A DNA stretch of 64,000 nucleotides from Nitrospira sp. UBA2082 (GCA_002331335.1 DCZO01000020.1:1-64000); one strand, 5' to 3'; counted from the stretch's first letter, positions 51,188 to 60,414 are shown. The notes: a model not told the origin generated them from the sequence alone. A program made the numbers and translations.

Positions 51188-52819
51188 TTACGTCCGGCCA
51201 TCGGCCTTGAGAAACGGCGGCTCTCCATGATCCAGGCCATAAAGATTGAGGGGACTCAACGTGTCAACCGTCGAGACGATGTCGATGCGGTTCCCTTCCC
51301 CGGCTCGATAGAGATCCAGTGCACGGGAGCTATGATAGCGGCAATCGTGGGCGGAGAGAAGATCTTTGAGTGTTTCCGCCGGCTCCCAATGGGCCGTGAG
51401 CAGCGCGGTCCGCGCCGGGTTTCTCCGGCTGAACATGAACGATAAATGATCCGGATACCAGTCGGCGCCGCCGGTGGCGTAGGAGATGAACAGCCTCGCC
51501 TGGGCCGTCTTGCAGAGCTCACTGAGGTATGTGTTGGTGAGATAGCCGTTTTCGCCCACGTCTAGCCATGTTCCCGGATGAGACAGCGGCGCGTGTGCGG
51601 CGTGGCTGCGCAGTTCAAGCAGCTGCTGTTGTGAGGCGAAGACCAGCGGGATCGGGCCGTATGTATCGGCCAGCCTGGCGATGATGCCGTCCTTCAGGGG
51701 TGAGAGGCCGTCATTGGTCGGCCCACTATCCGCATGGATGAGCACGTTGTGGCCCCGGTCGCTGATCAAGTAGCAATTTCTCGGCATCGCCAGATCGCAG
51801 GGGTCTTCGCCATAGAACGGCACAGAGACGACCGTACCGCCTTCGAACGGCCAGGTCTCGCCGTGCGCCAATTCGACGATGCGGCTGAACCCTAATTCCC
51901 GCAAGAGCGGCAGGTAATCATAAAACAACCGTTTCCGATTCCGCCGGGAGGGCACGATGATCGGCGTGTCTTTCGGCAGATGGAGCAGTGTGCGGGGATC
52001 CACATGATCGTCGTGATCGTGCGTCAGAAACACGGCGGCCGGTTTCGGCAGCAACGAACCCCAGAGGGAGGGGAGGGAGGACTCGGCGAACCAGGGTAGG
52101 AGCCAGGGATCGAACAAGAAGAAACTGTCCCGTTGTCGATAGAGGAGCGCTGCGTGGCCCAGATGAACCGTGTCCTGGTCCTGGACGATCTCACCCCACC
52201 GTTGGCGAACCGAAGTCCGCGGGGAGACGGCCAGGCACTCGTATTGATCGAGTAATTCCAGCAAGCGGGTGAGCACCGTCATGGCCTCGCGGCGCGTGGT
52301 GGCCACCACCGTCTTGATTTCTTCGACCCGGTGTGTGCCGTCCAGCAGGCCGAGGAGATTGCCCACCGCCGGTCCCAGCGGGCGCTGATCGAAGCCAAGC
52401 GGGATCGCTTGGCGCTTGACGGAATGAAAAATGCGCAGGCCGCCGTTGGTCACCGTCGATGATTGGGTGGGGTCGGTGGGGAACTCCCAGTGGAAGGCGC
52501 CATCTGGTTTCCGACCACATATGATGTGCCGGCGCAAATAGGGGCGGGCGTTCACCAGTTCCGCATAGGCGTCCTCCAGCCTGCGCCGTCGATTCGGGTC
52601 GTCGATCGGGGCTCGTTTGGAAAACACGTCGCTGATGGCCGTGTCGATAGAACTGGCCAGCAGGCTGTGGGCTTCCTGCAGGCTGGCCGAGACTTCCGGC
52701 GCGATGCCGCCGATAAACGGGAACGGGCCGGGCGGCTCCGCGCTTTCCAGCTGCACCCAACACCAGGGCGCCAAGCTCACATACTGGTCGCGGGGCAACG
52801 TGTCCCAGATACGACTCAT
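51188..52819 (-). CDS. MBL-fold hydrolase with a PqqD-like N-terminal domain
   Basis: 543 residues. The C-terminal metallo-beta-lactamase fold carries FLTHDHDDHVD (HxHxDH metal site), LIHADSGPTNDG and late His residues. N-terminal to it is a ~90-residue segment with GLLDGTHRVEEIKTVVATTRREAMTVLTRLLELLDQYECLAVS, the PqqD/winged-helix pattern of RiPP recognition domains. The first ~130 residues are unassigned. This PqqD-like plus MBL order is unusual. Overlaps the VOC gene by four bases and precedes the epimerase gene. Confidence 0.75.
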   Translation of the reverse strand: MSRIWDTLPRDQYVSLAPWCWVQLESAEPPGPFPFIGGIAPEVSASLQEAHSLLASSIDTAISDVFSKRAPIDDPNRRRRLEDAYAELVNARPYLRRHIICGRKPDGAFHWEFPTDPTQSSTVTNGGLRIFHSVKRQAIPLGFDQRPLGPAVGNLLGLLDGTHRVEEIKTVVATTRREAMTVLTRLLELLDQYECLAVSPRTSVRQRWGEIVQDQDTVHLGHAALLYRQRDSFFLFDPWLLPWFAESSLPSLWGSLLPKPAAVFLTHDHDDHVDPRTLLHLPKDTPIIVPSRRNRKRLFYDYLPLLRELGFSRIVELAHGETWPFEGGTVVSVPFYGEDPCDLAMPRNCYLISDRGHNVLIHADSGPTNDGLSPLKDGIIARLADTYGPIPLVFASQQQLLELRSHAAHAPLSHPGTWLDVGENGYLTNTYLSELCKTAQARLFISYATGGADWYPDHLSFMFSRRNPARTALLTAHWEPAETLKDLLSAHDCRYHSSRALDLYRAGEGNRIDIVSTVDTLSPLNLYGLDHGEPPFLKADGRT

Positions 52820-53253
52820 GCTTCAGCCCCGAACCTCAATCCGCTAATTGACGGTTCATAGAGCGCTTGGATGAGGTTGCCGTCCGGGTCGGCAAAATAA
52901 AATGAATAGCTGCCGTCGCGGTGTTGCTTGGGTTGTTTGGCAATGCGACCGCCCAAGGCTTCGATTGTGGGCACAATCTCGCGGTACATCCGGTCCACCG
53001 CCTCGGGGCTATCGAGTATCACGCCCATGTGATCGAGCAGTTGGGTTTTCGTGCGATCGTAGGACTCCATCTCACTCTTCGAGATTTGGTGAAGCGCCAG
53101 GTTGTCGATTCCGGAACTGAAATAGACATTGTCCGGGTCAGGCTCCCACACCGCTTTCATGCCGAGGAGTTGTTCGTAGAAATGGCGTGAGCGCGGGAGG
53201 TTTGTCACGCGAAGCGCGAGGTGTCGTAAGCCTCGATGGAGCGGGTGGCTCAT
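52816..53253 (-). CDS. VOC-family (glyoxalase-fold) protein
   Basis: 145 residues. HLALRVTNLPRSRHFYEQLLGMKAVWEPD and LALHQISK, later SYSFYFADPDGNLIQALYE: two VOC half-repeats with a His and Glu in metal-ligand positions (GLRHLALR, NLIQALYE). Dioxygenase, lyase or resistance functions are all possible. The ATGA-type overlap with the MBL gene places it first in a three-gene minus-strand unit. Confidence 0.85.
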   Translation of the reverse strand: MSHPLHRGLRHLALRVTNLPRSRHFYEQLLGMKAVWEPDPDNVYFSSGIDNLALHQISKSEMESYDRTKTQLLDHMGVILDSPEAVDRMYREIVPTIEALGGRIAKQPKQHRDGSYSFYFADPDGNLIQALYEPSISGLRFGAEA

Positions 53254-53320
53254 ACGTTAATCCTTGTCCGTCGGTATAGTAGGGATGCTCTTGCGGTTCC
53301 GTCAAATGGAATTCGGTCGT

Positions 53321-53863
53321 TCAATAGCCCTTCAATCGCTGCAATTCAATATGGAATGTCTGTGTCCCATCGGCGATCCAGATATGCCCTTCTTGAATGG
53401 TCCATTGTAACTGCATGGCGGGTCTCGTCATCTCAGGCAGGGCGCGAATGCTGTCCATTGGAAGCAATGTTACGGAGAGGTTCTTCAGCCGTTCGAGTGA
53501 CAGGCGCTGGTTTGCCCACCACACTTCGGCGCTCCGCGCGCCATAGACGTAGACGATGACCTGTTTGGATCGACCGCAGGCCTGACGCAGAGTCTTCTCG
53601 TCTGGTTGGCCGATCTCGATCCAGAGGTCAATGGTGCCGGTGTCATCCCGTTGCCACAAGGCAGGTTCATCGTCGGCGGCAACCCCGCGGCCGAACGACA
53701 AGGCCTCGTTGGCATGGAGGGCGAAGGCGAGCAGTCGTACCATCAGGCGCTCCTCGGTCTCGGACGGATGGCGCGCGAGGGTGAGCGCATGGTCTTGGAA
53801 GTACTGGCGATCCAGATCGGCGATCTGCAGCACCGCTTTGTAGATGGTTGCGTTCGAAGCCAT
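53321..53863 (-). CDS. yaeQ: YaeQ-family protein
   Basis: 180 residues from ATG 53863. MASNATIYKAVLQIADLDRQYFQDHALTLARHPSETEERLMVRLLAFALHA, FGRGVAADDEPALWQRDDTGTIDLWIEIGQPDEK and MQLWTIQEGHIWIADG match the PD-(D/E)XK-like YaeQ family; E. coli YaeQ has been linked to RfaH suppression, mechanism unclear. It lies four bases after the VF530-family gene. Confidence 0.92.
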   Translation of the reverse strand: MASNATIYKAVLQIADLDRQYFQDHALTLARHPSETEERLMVRLLAFALHANEALSFGRGVAADDEPALWQRDDTGTIDLWIEIGQPDEKTLRQACGRSKQVIVYVYGARSAEVWWANQRLSLERLKNLSVTLLPMDSIRALPEMTRPAMQLQWTIQEGHIWIADGTQTFHIELQRLKGY

Positions 53864-53867
53864 CGTG

Positions 53868-54092
53868 CTAGCGTGAGCGCTCGGGGAGTTCTGCCACAAA
53901 CATCTGTTCAACTCGCTTGCGCGCCCACGGCGTCTTGCGCAGGAATGTTAGACTCGACCGGACCGTTGGGTGATGGCGGAAACAGCGAATGGGCACGCGT
54001 GCTCCGAGCGTCGCCCATCCGTGCCGTGCGACCAAGGTCGTGACGATGGTTTCCAAGGTGATCCCGTGCAAGGGATCGCGGGGGTGAGCCAT
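53868..54092 (-). CDS. VF530-family DNA-binding protein (DUF2132)
   Basis: 74 residues from ATG 54092 (an earlier in-frame start at 54125 adds 11). DPLHGITLETIVTTLVARHGWATLGARVPIRCFRHHPTVRSSLTFLRKTPWARKRVEQMF is the complete VF530 domain, a small helical fold with proposed DNA binding. Upstream of yaeQ by four bases, so cotranscribed. Confidence 0.88.
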   Translation of the reverse strand: MAHPRDPLHGITLETIVTTLVARHGWATLGARVPIRCFRHHPTVRSSLTFLRKTPWARKRVEQMFVAELPERSR

Positions 54093-54255
54093 GGCCTGTG
54101 GAAGGTTTAGGGATGAATCAGGCATGAGGGGAGGTAGCGTACCGACTGCGGGTGAGTTTCACAAGAGCGGATGATAGGGGTCGGATCTTGAACTGTGCAT
54201 CACTCGGCGCTGAGAAGCCGAATGCCAGAATGAAGGGACCAGGTGATGCTCCAGT

Positions 54256-54441
54256 TTGATAGATGGCAGGGCTATAGCGCGGTTGGGGTGTCGGTTTCTT
54301 CTCAGCGCGCGCCGCTGCCGGTCAGGCTTGCTTTGCGATCTCCGCCTACTTGAGCGCTTCGGCGGGAGTTCTTCCAAACGCTGAGCAGATGTCGAGGTCG
54401 GGAATGTCGGCGATGTATCCTCGGTCCGCTTCACCGTTCAT
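54256..54441 (-). pseudogene. hicB pseudogene
   Basis: On the minus strand the frame from ATG 54441 reads EADRGYIADIPDLDICSAFG and RTPAEALK, then TAG (54346-54348), EIAKQA, TGA (54322-54324), and continues ARAEKKPTPQPRYSPAIYQ to about 54256. This is the HicB antitoxin pattern broken by two in-frame stops, with the very N-terminal beta strand also missing. No hicA sequence is visible beside it. Confidence 0.65.
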
Positions 54442-54524
54442 GCTGAGTCTGTCGGAGCATGAGGCCGTCCAGCAGGGGTGGTGCCTGGGCGCAAACCGAT
54501 CAGTATCTCAAGAGGTGGGACTGG

Positions 54525-54806
54525 TTAATTTGTCTGAGGCGAAGAGCGGCTGACGTACTTGTGCAGGATACTGGCGATCAGGCTTTGATAGGGCAGACCT
54601 TCCTCAGCGGCGCGCCGCTTCAGCAATTCAAGGTCAGTGGTCGATAAGCGGATATTGATCCGGGCGTCCTTGCGCATATAGCGCTGGGCGGCTTCAATCG
54701 CCTCCTTTTTGGCCATGTTCTGATTCTTGACCGGTCTGAACGCACCGCGTTCGTACTCAGAGATGAGTTCTTCCTCGTCTTGATCCAGTACAGGTTTCTT
54801 CTTCAT
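54525..54806 (-). CDS. BrnA/CopG-like antitoxin
   Basis: 93 residues. Acidic/flexible N-terminus (VLDQDEEELISEYERGAFRPVKNQ), then ribbon-helix-helix-like KDARINIRLSTTDLELLKRRAAEEGLPYQSLIASILHKYVS. The EGLPYQSL helix is shared with the BrnA at 34243. Neutralises the toxin encoded by the preceding gene, whose stop it overlaps by four bases, and likely represses the operon. Confidence 0.85.
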   Translation of the reverse strand: MKKKPVLDQDEEELISEYERGAFRPVKNQNMAKKEAIEAAQRYMRKDARINIRLSTTDLELLKRRAAEEGLPYQSLIASILHKYVSRSSPQTN

Positions 54807-55090
54807 CGTGTGCTCCCTTTCGCACGGTTTCTAGTAGCCTTTCGGCTTGGATAGATCGTCTTTAAAAACAGTGTCTGGTGTTCTCTGATGACCGGGATGA
54901 CATAGACATATCCATCAACATCGACTTCATAGAGAAGCTGGTTGGGATAGCGCTTACGATCGTGGTGTTCCAGTACTTGAATGAGATGGCCATTTTCGAT
55001 CAGCGCGATGATCTGTTCAAAGCTGATTCCTCGTTCTCGAATGAGCCAGGCGTTCTTCTCTGGATCAAAGGCGTAATTCCACTCTTTCAT
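54803..55090 (-). CDS. BrnT-like toxin
   Basis: 95 residues. KEWNYAFDPEKNAWLIRERGISFEQIIALIENGHLIQVLEHHDRKRYPNQLLYEVDVDGYVYVIPVIREHQTLFLKTIYPSRK has the BrnT/DUF4258 ribonuclease-like fold order, with conserved WxxxFDxEKN and an ExGISF turn. First gene of the pair; toxin-first order as in BrnTA. Confidence 0.8.
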   Translation of the reverse strand: MKEWNYAFDPEKNAWLIRERGISFEQIIALIENGHLIQVLEHHDRKRYPNQLLYEVDVDGYVYVIPVIREHQTLFLKTIYPSRKATRNRAKGSTR

Positions 55091-55213
55091 GTTCGATGAT
55101 GTTAGGACGATGTGTGCCTATTGTCAACATTGGGGTAAGCGATGCACAGGGTGTTGCCGAGTGAGAGTTGGTGAGAGGCGGATTGTGTTGGGACCTGAGG
55201 GAAGTCCTGCTGA

Positions 55214-56212
55214 TCATATTGTCAGGACCGCCGCGCCTTGGAAGGAGCCGGCTTTCAATGCTTGTAACGCCCGGTTGGCGTCTTCGAGCGGAAATCGCAC
55301 CGTGTGGGGTTTGATAGGAATCGCTGCCGCTTCGCGTAGCAAATCAATTCCATCCTGTCTGGTGTTCGCCGTCACGCTGCGGATGACCCGTTCGCCGAAT
55401 ACTTCACGATCGTAGTCCAACGAGGGAATCGGGGACATGTGAATGCCGGCCAGCGCGAGCGTGCCGCCGCGTTCCAGTGCGCGGAGTGCCGGCGGCACCA
55501 GTTCGCCGGCGGGCGCGAAAATAATTGATCCGTGCAACTTGTCGGGCGGTGTATCTGTTGCTCCGCCGACCCAGATAGCTCCCAGCTGTTTCGCCAACTG
55601 TTGGTGCTCCGTTTTGAGGGAGCTGACGTAGACCTGACAGCCCCAGTGCCGCGCGATCTGGATGGCAATATGGGCCGAGGCGCCGAAGCCATAGAGTCCC
55701 AGGCGCTGGCCCGGCTTGATGCTACTGAGTCGTAACGCCCGATAGCCGATAATGCCGGCACAGAGCAGCGGAGCAGCTTCGTCGTCCGAAAAGATCGGTG
55801 GGATCGGATAGGCGAATCGCTCCGGCACCACGGCATACTCCGCATACCCTCCGTCCACTTGATAGCCGGTAAATTGTGCCGCCTCGCACAGGTTCTCCCG
55901 GCCGGTAGTGCAGAACTCACACAGATTGCATGTGCCCTGAAGCCAGGCGATCCCGATACGATCTCCTTCCCGGAGATCTCGTACGGCTGTCCCGATGCGT
56001 ACCACGGTGCCGACGGCTTGATGGCCGGGAATCAGCGGGAGTGTGACGTGGGGCAGCTCGCCTTCAACGACGTGCAGATCCGTCCGGCATACGCCGCAGA
56101 CATGGACCTTGACCAGCACCTGTCTTGATCCCGGCTCTGGTATCGAACGGTCATGCAGTTCAAGCCGATTGCCGGACACATTGCCCGTCCGGCTCAACAC
56201 CATCGCTTTCAT
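55214..56212 (-). CDS. Zinc-dependent alcohol dehydrogenase
   Basis: 332 residues, MDR family. Catalytic zinc ligands in VCGVCRTDLHVVEGELP and IPGHQAVG; the structural zinc in CNLCEFCTTGRENLC. The coenzyme domain reads GLYGFGASAHIAIQIARHWG. Substrate range cannot be told, but the closest type is AdhP-like propanol-preferring enzymes. Single gene; a segment of A/T-rich spacer repeats lies just upstream. Confidence 0.88.
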   Translation of the reverse strand: MKAMVLSRTGNVSGNRLELHDRSIPEPGSRQVLVKVHVCGVCRTDLHVVEGELPHVTLPLIPGHQAVGTVVRIGTAVRDLREGDRIGIAWLQGTCNLCEFCTTGRENLCEAAQFTGYQVDGGYAEYAVVPERFAYPIPPIFSDDEAAPLLCAGIIGYRALRLSSIKPGQRLGLYGFGASAHIAIQIARHWGCQVYVSSLKTEHQQLAKQLGAIWVGGATDTPPDKLHGSIIFAPAGELVPPALRALERGGTLALAGIHMSPIPSLDYDREVFGERVIRSVTANTRQDGIDLLREAAAIPIKPHTVRFPLEDANRALQALKAGSFQGAAVLTI

Positions 56213-56221
56213 GTTGACTCG

Positions 56222-56318
56222 GGGTAGTGAGTTTCGGGTTTCGAGTTTCTGGTTTCGGAGTTCACGGTTGGGAAATCCGCGAAACCTTCACCCCGCAACT
56301 CGAAACCTTCCTCAAGTC
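56222..56318. repeat. Tandem tttcgagttt-type spacer repeat
   Basis: The gap between the alcohol dehydrogenase and the YceI gene contains repeated gtttcgggtttcgagtttc words (56229-56260) followed by related words in the opposite sense (cgcaactcgaaacc). It is low-complexity, with inverted capacity, and resembles degenerate intergenic repeats I associate with Nitrospira. Non-coding. Confidence 0.5.
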
Positions 56319-56933
56319 TCACGGCTGTGGCTTCCCCTTGATGCACTCGATCTCGAGCCGAATGTGCACCTCGTTGCCGACGACGAGTCCCCCGTTGTCG
56401 AGGGTCTTATCCCAGATCATGCCGAAATCCTTGCGGTTGAGTTTCCCCTCGGCGCTGAAGCCGGCTCTGGTGCCGCCCCAGGGATCCTTGGCGACACCGT
56501 TGAAGGTGCTGACAAGGGTGACTTCTTTTGTCACGCCGCGCAGGGTGAAATCGCCGATGATGGTGTACGAGTCGCCCTGCTTTTTGGCACTTTTCATTTT
56601 GTACGTCATCGTCGGATACTGTTTTACGTCGAGAAAATCGGGATTGCGCAGATGGGCATCCCGTTTGTCGTGGTTCGTGTTGACGGATGCGGCGTTGATT
56701 GTGGCTTCGATCACGTGGATCGTTTTGGCATCCGTGTCCATCTCGACGAACCCCTGGTAGTCCGTGAATCGTCCGGATGTCTTGGACACCACCATATGGG
56801 CGACCCGAAACTCGATCAGCGAATGGTCGGGGTCGATCTCCCACCGGGCTGTTTCTGCTCCCGCATCCATCGGCAGTCCGGCAAGCAAGGCGCCTATCGC
56901 CGCATATGCCATCCAGCGCAATCCGGCTTTCAT
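56319..56933 (-). CDS. YceI-family periplasmic protein
   Basis: 204 residues from ATG 56933, preceded by GGGAGG. Signal peptide ending near MDAGAETARW. The lipocalin-like YceI domain: WEIDPDHSLIEFRVAHMVVSKTSGRFTDYQGFVEMD, AHLRNPDFLDVKQYPTMTYKMKS, YTIIGDFTLRGVTKEVTLVS and KDFGMIWDKTLDNGGLVVGNEVHIRLEIE. Binds isoprenoid-like lipids in the periplasm. Follows the TonB-C gene by 37 bp. Confidence 0.92.
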   Translation of the reverse strand: MKAGLRWMAYAAIGALLAGLPMDAGAETARWEIDPDHSLIEFRVAHMVVSKTSGRFTDYQGFVEMDTDAKTIHVIEATINAASVNTNHDKRDAHLRNPDFLDVKQYPTMTYKMKSAKKQGDSYTIIGDFTLRGVTKEVTLVSTFNGVAKDPWGGTRAGFSAEGKLNRKDFGMIWDKTLDNGGLVVGNEVHIRLEIECIKGKPQP

Positions 56934-56970
56934 GTGTGTGCCTCCCTGGTTTCGAGAAGTTTCGCGTCGC

Positions 56971-57969
56971 TCATTTCTTGGATGTGGGGATGTCCGCATT
57001 CGGTTTCGAAACCGGAGAATCCGCGATGTGTCGGACGGTGCGCAATCCCGAACGAGAGCCCGTCCTCATCCGCACATGCACATCGATCGGCTCTGCTCCA
57101 ATGTCCTCTGGAAATGGAGGGAACGGCTGGGCATGGACGACGGCATGAATGCCCGCTTCGTCGATCTCACGTGCGCCCGAGCCTTTCTCAATCTCGATCA
57201 GTTGGGCCCGCCCGTTTGGATACATGCGAAAACGGACGCGTACGGTTTCGCTCGACGGGGCCTGGCGCACGCGGCGTGCGGCGCGGCTCCAGCTTCGGCT
57301 TAGGAGCGTACTGATCTGTTGCCAATACGCCTGCCCCTGTCCCGGTTCCGGCAGCGGCAGGAGATTTTCTTCCACCAGCTGTTCAGTAGAGATGGGAATG
57401 ACTTCGGGCTGAATGTCATCGTCGTCGGCGTCGCGTTCACCGAGATCGTCCTGATTCTGAAGCGTCAGGTCGCTGGTTTCGCTCTCCTCGTCCGGCTGTC
57501 CCAGCGTCACATACACGATCCGTGTCATGACCCGTTCCAGCTTTTTGTCCGTCCGGGCTCTGGCGAAGGTGACGCGGATCCTGGCGAATTTGGGGACCGC
57601 CGAGAGTTTTCCCGAGGCGATGGGCTCCAGTATTGCTGTCGCCTGCATCGCCGGCGAAGAGGGATCCGGTTCCATTGTCACGATCTGTCGCTGGAAATAG
57701 ACCGATTCACACACGGCGACCCAAGGGGCGTCTCCCTGAACCGCTCCGTTCAGCGACAGCGATAGCTTGACCGGCTTGCCGACTTGGATGATTCCCGACG
57801 CATCAAGGCCGGCAAAATCGAACGTTACTGAGCGTTTCCCAGATGAAACTGTCTGCGCGGCAGCCGGTGAGGATGCCGCCTGCGCCAGAGAGAGAACCAT
57901 CATGTGGCCTGGCAATATTGCGAGCAAGACGGCAGCCAAAACAATGAATCGGGGGGGCCAGACAATCAT
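56971..57969 (-). CDS. Exported protein with a TonB C-terminal domain
   Basis: 332 residues from ATG 57969. Signal segment IVLAAVLLAILPGHMMVLSLAQAASS. A mid-region of beta strands (SVTFDFAGLDASGIIQVGKPVKLSLSLNG), an acidic linker (residues ~180-210) and a TonB-C domain: SSETVRVRFRMYPNGRAQLIEIEKGSGAREIDEAGIHAVVHAQPFPPFPEDI. No N-terminal TonB anchor, so not a classical energy transducer. Cotranscribed with yceI. Confidence 0.75.
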   Translation of the reverse strand: MIVWPPRFIVLAAVLLAILPGHMMVLSLAQAASSPAAAQTVSSGKRSVTFDFAGLDASGIIQVGKPVKLSLSLNGAVQGDAPWVAVCESVYFQRQIVTMEPDPSSPAMQATAILEPIASGKLSAVPKFARIRVTFARARTDKKLERVMTRIVYVTLGQPDEESETSDLTLQNQDDLGERDADDDDIQPEVIPISTEQLVEENLLPLPEPGQGQAYWQQISTLLSRSWSRAARRVRQAPSSETVRVRFRMYPNGRAQLIEIEKGSGAREIDEAGIHAVVHAQPFPPFPEDIGAEPIDVHVRMRTGSRSGLRTVRHIADSPVSKPNADIPTSKK

Positions 57970-58063
57970 TTCTATCAATCCTACTCACCGAGGTGATCTC
58001 ATGCAACCCGTCTCTTTTCAGAACACAGATGTGTGGGGCAGGTAGTTGGTATAGAATAGCGTC

Positions 58064-59098
58064 ATGCGCGCGCTCGTCAAGACCGTTCCTGCACCAGGTT
58101 TGACTCCGACAAGTTGGCCAGACCCGACCCCAGGCCCGCACGATGTCATCGTCAAAGTCGCGGCCACCTCATTATGTGGCACCGACGCGCATATCTACCG
58201 GTGGGATGAATGGGCACAGGGGCGCGTGCAGCCTCCACGCATCATCGGCCATGAAGTCTGCGGCCATGTGGTGGAAGTCGGGCGTGAGGTGTCGTTGGTG
58301 AAGATCGGCGATTACGTCGCGGCGGAATCGCACGTCACGTGCGGCCGATGCTTCCAGTGCCGAACCGGCCAGGCGCATGTCTGCAAGCAGTACAAGATCT
58401 TAGGCATCGACCGGGACGGCTCCTATGCCGAGTATGTCGCACTGCCGGAGGGTGTGTTGTGGAAGACGGCACCCGAGATTCCTCCCGAGTTTGCCTGCGT
58501 CCAAGAGCCTCTTGGGAACGCCGTCGATGCTGCGCTGGCGGAAGATCTCACCGGGCAGACGGTGGTGGTGACGGGATGCGGACCAACCGGCCTGTTTGCC
58601 GCCGCTGTGGCGCGGACAGCGGGAGCGGCCACGATTATTGCCTCGGATGTCAGCGACTATCGGCTTGATCTGGCGAAGCAGGTGGGGGTGGATCACGTCC
58701 TCAACGCGAAGCGGGAGTCGCCGGAGCGGGTGGCGGCGGCCATTCTGGATTTGACCGGCGGCGAAGGAGTTGATGCGGCATTGGAAATGTCTGGCGATCC
58801 GACGGCCTTGCATCAAGCCTTTCGTGCTGTGAAAAATGGGGGGCGGGTGACGCTGTTCGGCATTCCGACCGGCCAGGTCTGTTTCGATTTGCCGAACGAA
58901 ATCATTTTCAAAGGCATTCGTGTCTACGGAGTGACGGGTCGGCGTCTGTTCGGGACGTGGTACCGGCTGGCGGGGCTGTTCAAGGCAGGTTTGGACATCA
59001 GGCCGGTGATCACCCATTCGTTCCCGATGGCAGAATTCGCCACAGGCTTCGATCTCATCCGTTCCGGGCAATGCGGCAAGGTGGTCTTAATTCCATGA
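58064..59098 (+). CDS. tdh: L-threonine 3-dehydrogenase
   Basis: Oxidises L-threonine to 2-amino-3-oxobutyrate with NAD+. 344 residues. Catalytic zinc: TSLCGTDAHIYRWDEWAQ (Cys), IIGHEVCGHV; structural zinc CGRCFQCRTGQAHVC; coenzyme motif VVVTGCGPTGLFAAAVARTAG. ESHVTCG and EPLGNAVDA match Tdh. Followed 109 bp later by kbl, the next enzyme of the pathway. Confidence 0.95.
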   Translation: MRALVKTVPAPGLTPTSWPDPTPGPHDVIVKVAATSLCGTDAHIYRWDEWAQGRVQPPRIIGHEVCGHVVEVGREVSLVKIGDYVAAESHVTCGRCFQCRTGQAHVCKQYKILGIDRDGSYAEYVALPEGVLWKTAPEIPPEFACVQEPLGNAVDAALAEDLTGQTVVVTGCGPTGLFAAAVARTAGAATIIASDVSDYRLDLAKQVGVDHVLNAKRESPERVAAAILDLTGGEGVDAALEMSGDPTALHQAFRAVKNGGRVTLFGIPTGQVCFDLPNEIIFKGIRVYGVTGRRLFGTWYRLAGLFKAGLDIRPVITHSFPMAEFATGFDLIRSGQCGKVVLIP

Positions 59099-59207
59099 GC
59101 TGACAAGTCACAGGCTGACAGGAGTCAAGACTTAATAATCCGTTGGTGATCGGTGGGTATTCCTTGTCAGCTTGGTTCCCTGTCAGCTTGTCTGCCGTGC
59201 TCATGCT

Positions 59208-60398
59208 ATGGCCTACTCGTCTTTCAAAAAAGCCCTTGATGTCCAACTCGCCGACATTCGCGCGAAGGGCCTCTACAAATCCGAGCGGCAGATCCTGGGC
59301 CCGCAAGGCACGGGTATCCGCGTGGACCAAGGCCCGGTCCTGAATCTCTGCGCGAACAACTATCTCGGCCTGGCGAATCATCCGGACATTGTCCAGGCCG
59401 CTGTCGATGGCTTGAAGACGCACGGCTACGGTATGGCCTCGGTGCGCTTCATCTGCGGCACACAGGATTTGCACAAACAGCTCGAACGAGCCGTCAGCAA
59501 TTTTTTAGGTACCGAAGACACCATCCTCTATAGTTCCTGCTTCGACGCAAACGGTGGGCTGTTCGAGGTGTTGATGGACGAGCGTGACGCCGTCATCAGC
59601 GATGCCTTAAACCACGCCAGCCTGATCGACGGCATTCGACTCTGCAAGGCCAAACGATTGCGCTATGCCCACTCGGAGATGGGGGAGCTGGAAGCCCGGC
59701 TGCAAGAGGCGCGGGAGAGTCGCCTCAGACTCATCGTGACGGACGGGGTGTTTTCGATGGATGGAGATCTGGCTAAGTTGGATCGGATTGTCGAGCTGGC
59801 CGAGCGCTATGACACGGCGGTGGCGGTGGACGACAGCCATGCCACCGGCGTCCTCGGCCCCAAGGGGCGCGGCACCCCGGCCCATTTTGGCGTGGCCGAC
59901 CGAGTTGAGATCGTCACCAGTACGTTTGGCAAGACCTTGGGCGGCGCCACAGGAGGCTTTACCTCCGGCAAGCGGGAGATCATCGAACTGTTGCGCCAGC
60001 GGTCGCGGCCCTACCTGTTTTCCAATTCCCTGCCTCCCGTGATCGCCGCCGGGGCTTTGTGCGCGCTCGGCCTCGTGGCACAGGGGGATACGTTACGGGA
60101 ACAGCTTCACGGCAATGCCAGGTTTTTTCGCGCGGAATTGACGAGGCTGGGATTTCGTTTGGTTCCGGGCGAGCATCCCATCATTCCCGTCATGTTGGGC
60201 GAGGCCACGCTCGCAGCCTCCATGGCTGAGGCCTTGTTGAAAGAAGGGGTCTACGTGGTTGGATTCAGTTATCCTGTCGTCCCCCACGGCCAGGCGAGAA
60301 TCCGTGTGCAGATGTCGGCAGCCCACACGAAGGTCCAGTTGGAACAGGCCGTGGCGGCCTTCGCCAAGGTCGGACGATCCCTCGGTATCATCGGTTAA
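59208..60398 (+). CDS. kbl: Glycine C-acetyltransferase (2-amino-3-ketobutyrate CoA ligase)
   Basis: PLP enzyme splitting 2-amino-3-oxobutyrate with CoA into glycine and acetyl-CoA. 396 residues from ATG 59208. ICGTQDLHKQLE, YSSCFDANGG, DALNHASLIDGIRLCKA, VDDSHATGVLG, and the PLP-binding Lys in STFGKTLGGATGG. Completes threonine breakdown started by tdh; glycine can then enter the GlyA reaction encoded downstream. Confidence 0.95.
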   Translation: MAYSSFKKALDVQLADIRAKGLYKSERQILGPQGTGIRVDQGPVLNLCANNYLGLANHPDIVQAAVDGLKTHGYGMASVRFICGTQDLHKQLERAVSNFLGTEDTILYSSCFDANGGLFEVLMDERDAVISDALNHASLIDGIRLCKAKRLRYAHSEMGELEARLQEARESRLRLIVTDGVFSMDGDLAKLDRIVELAERYDTAVAVDDSHATGVLGPKGRGTPAHFGVADRVEIVTSTFGKTLGGATGGFTSGKREIIELLRQRSRPYLFSNSLPPVIAAGALCALGLVAQGDTLREQLHGNARFFRAELTRLGFRLVPGEHPIIPVMLGEATLAASMAEALLKEGVYVVGFSYPVVPHGQARIRVQMSAAHTKVQLEQAVAAFAKVGRSLGIIG

Positions 60399-60414
60399 AA
60401 CCCACCAATCTGAA

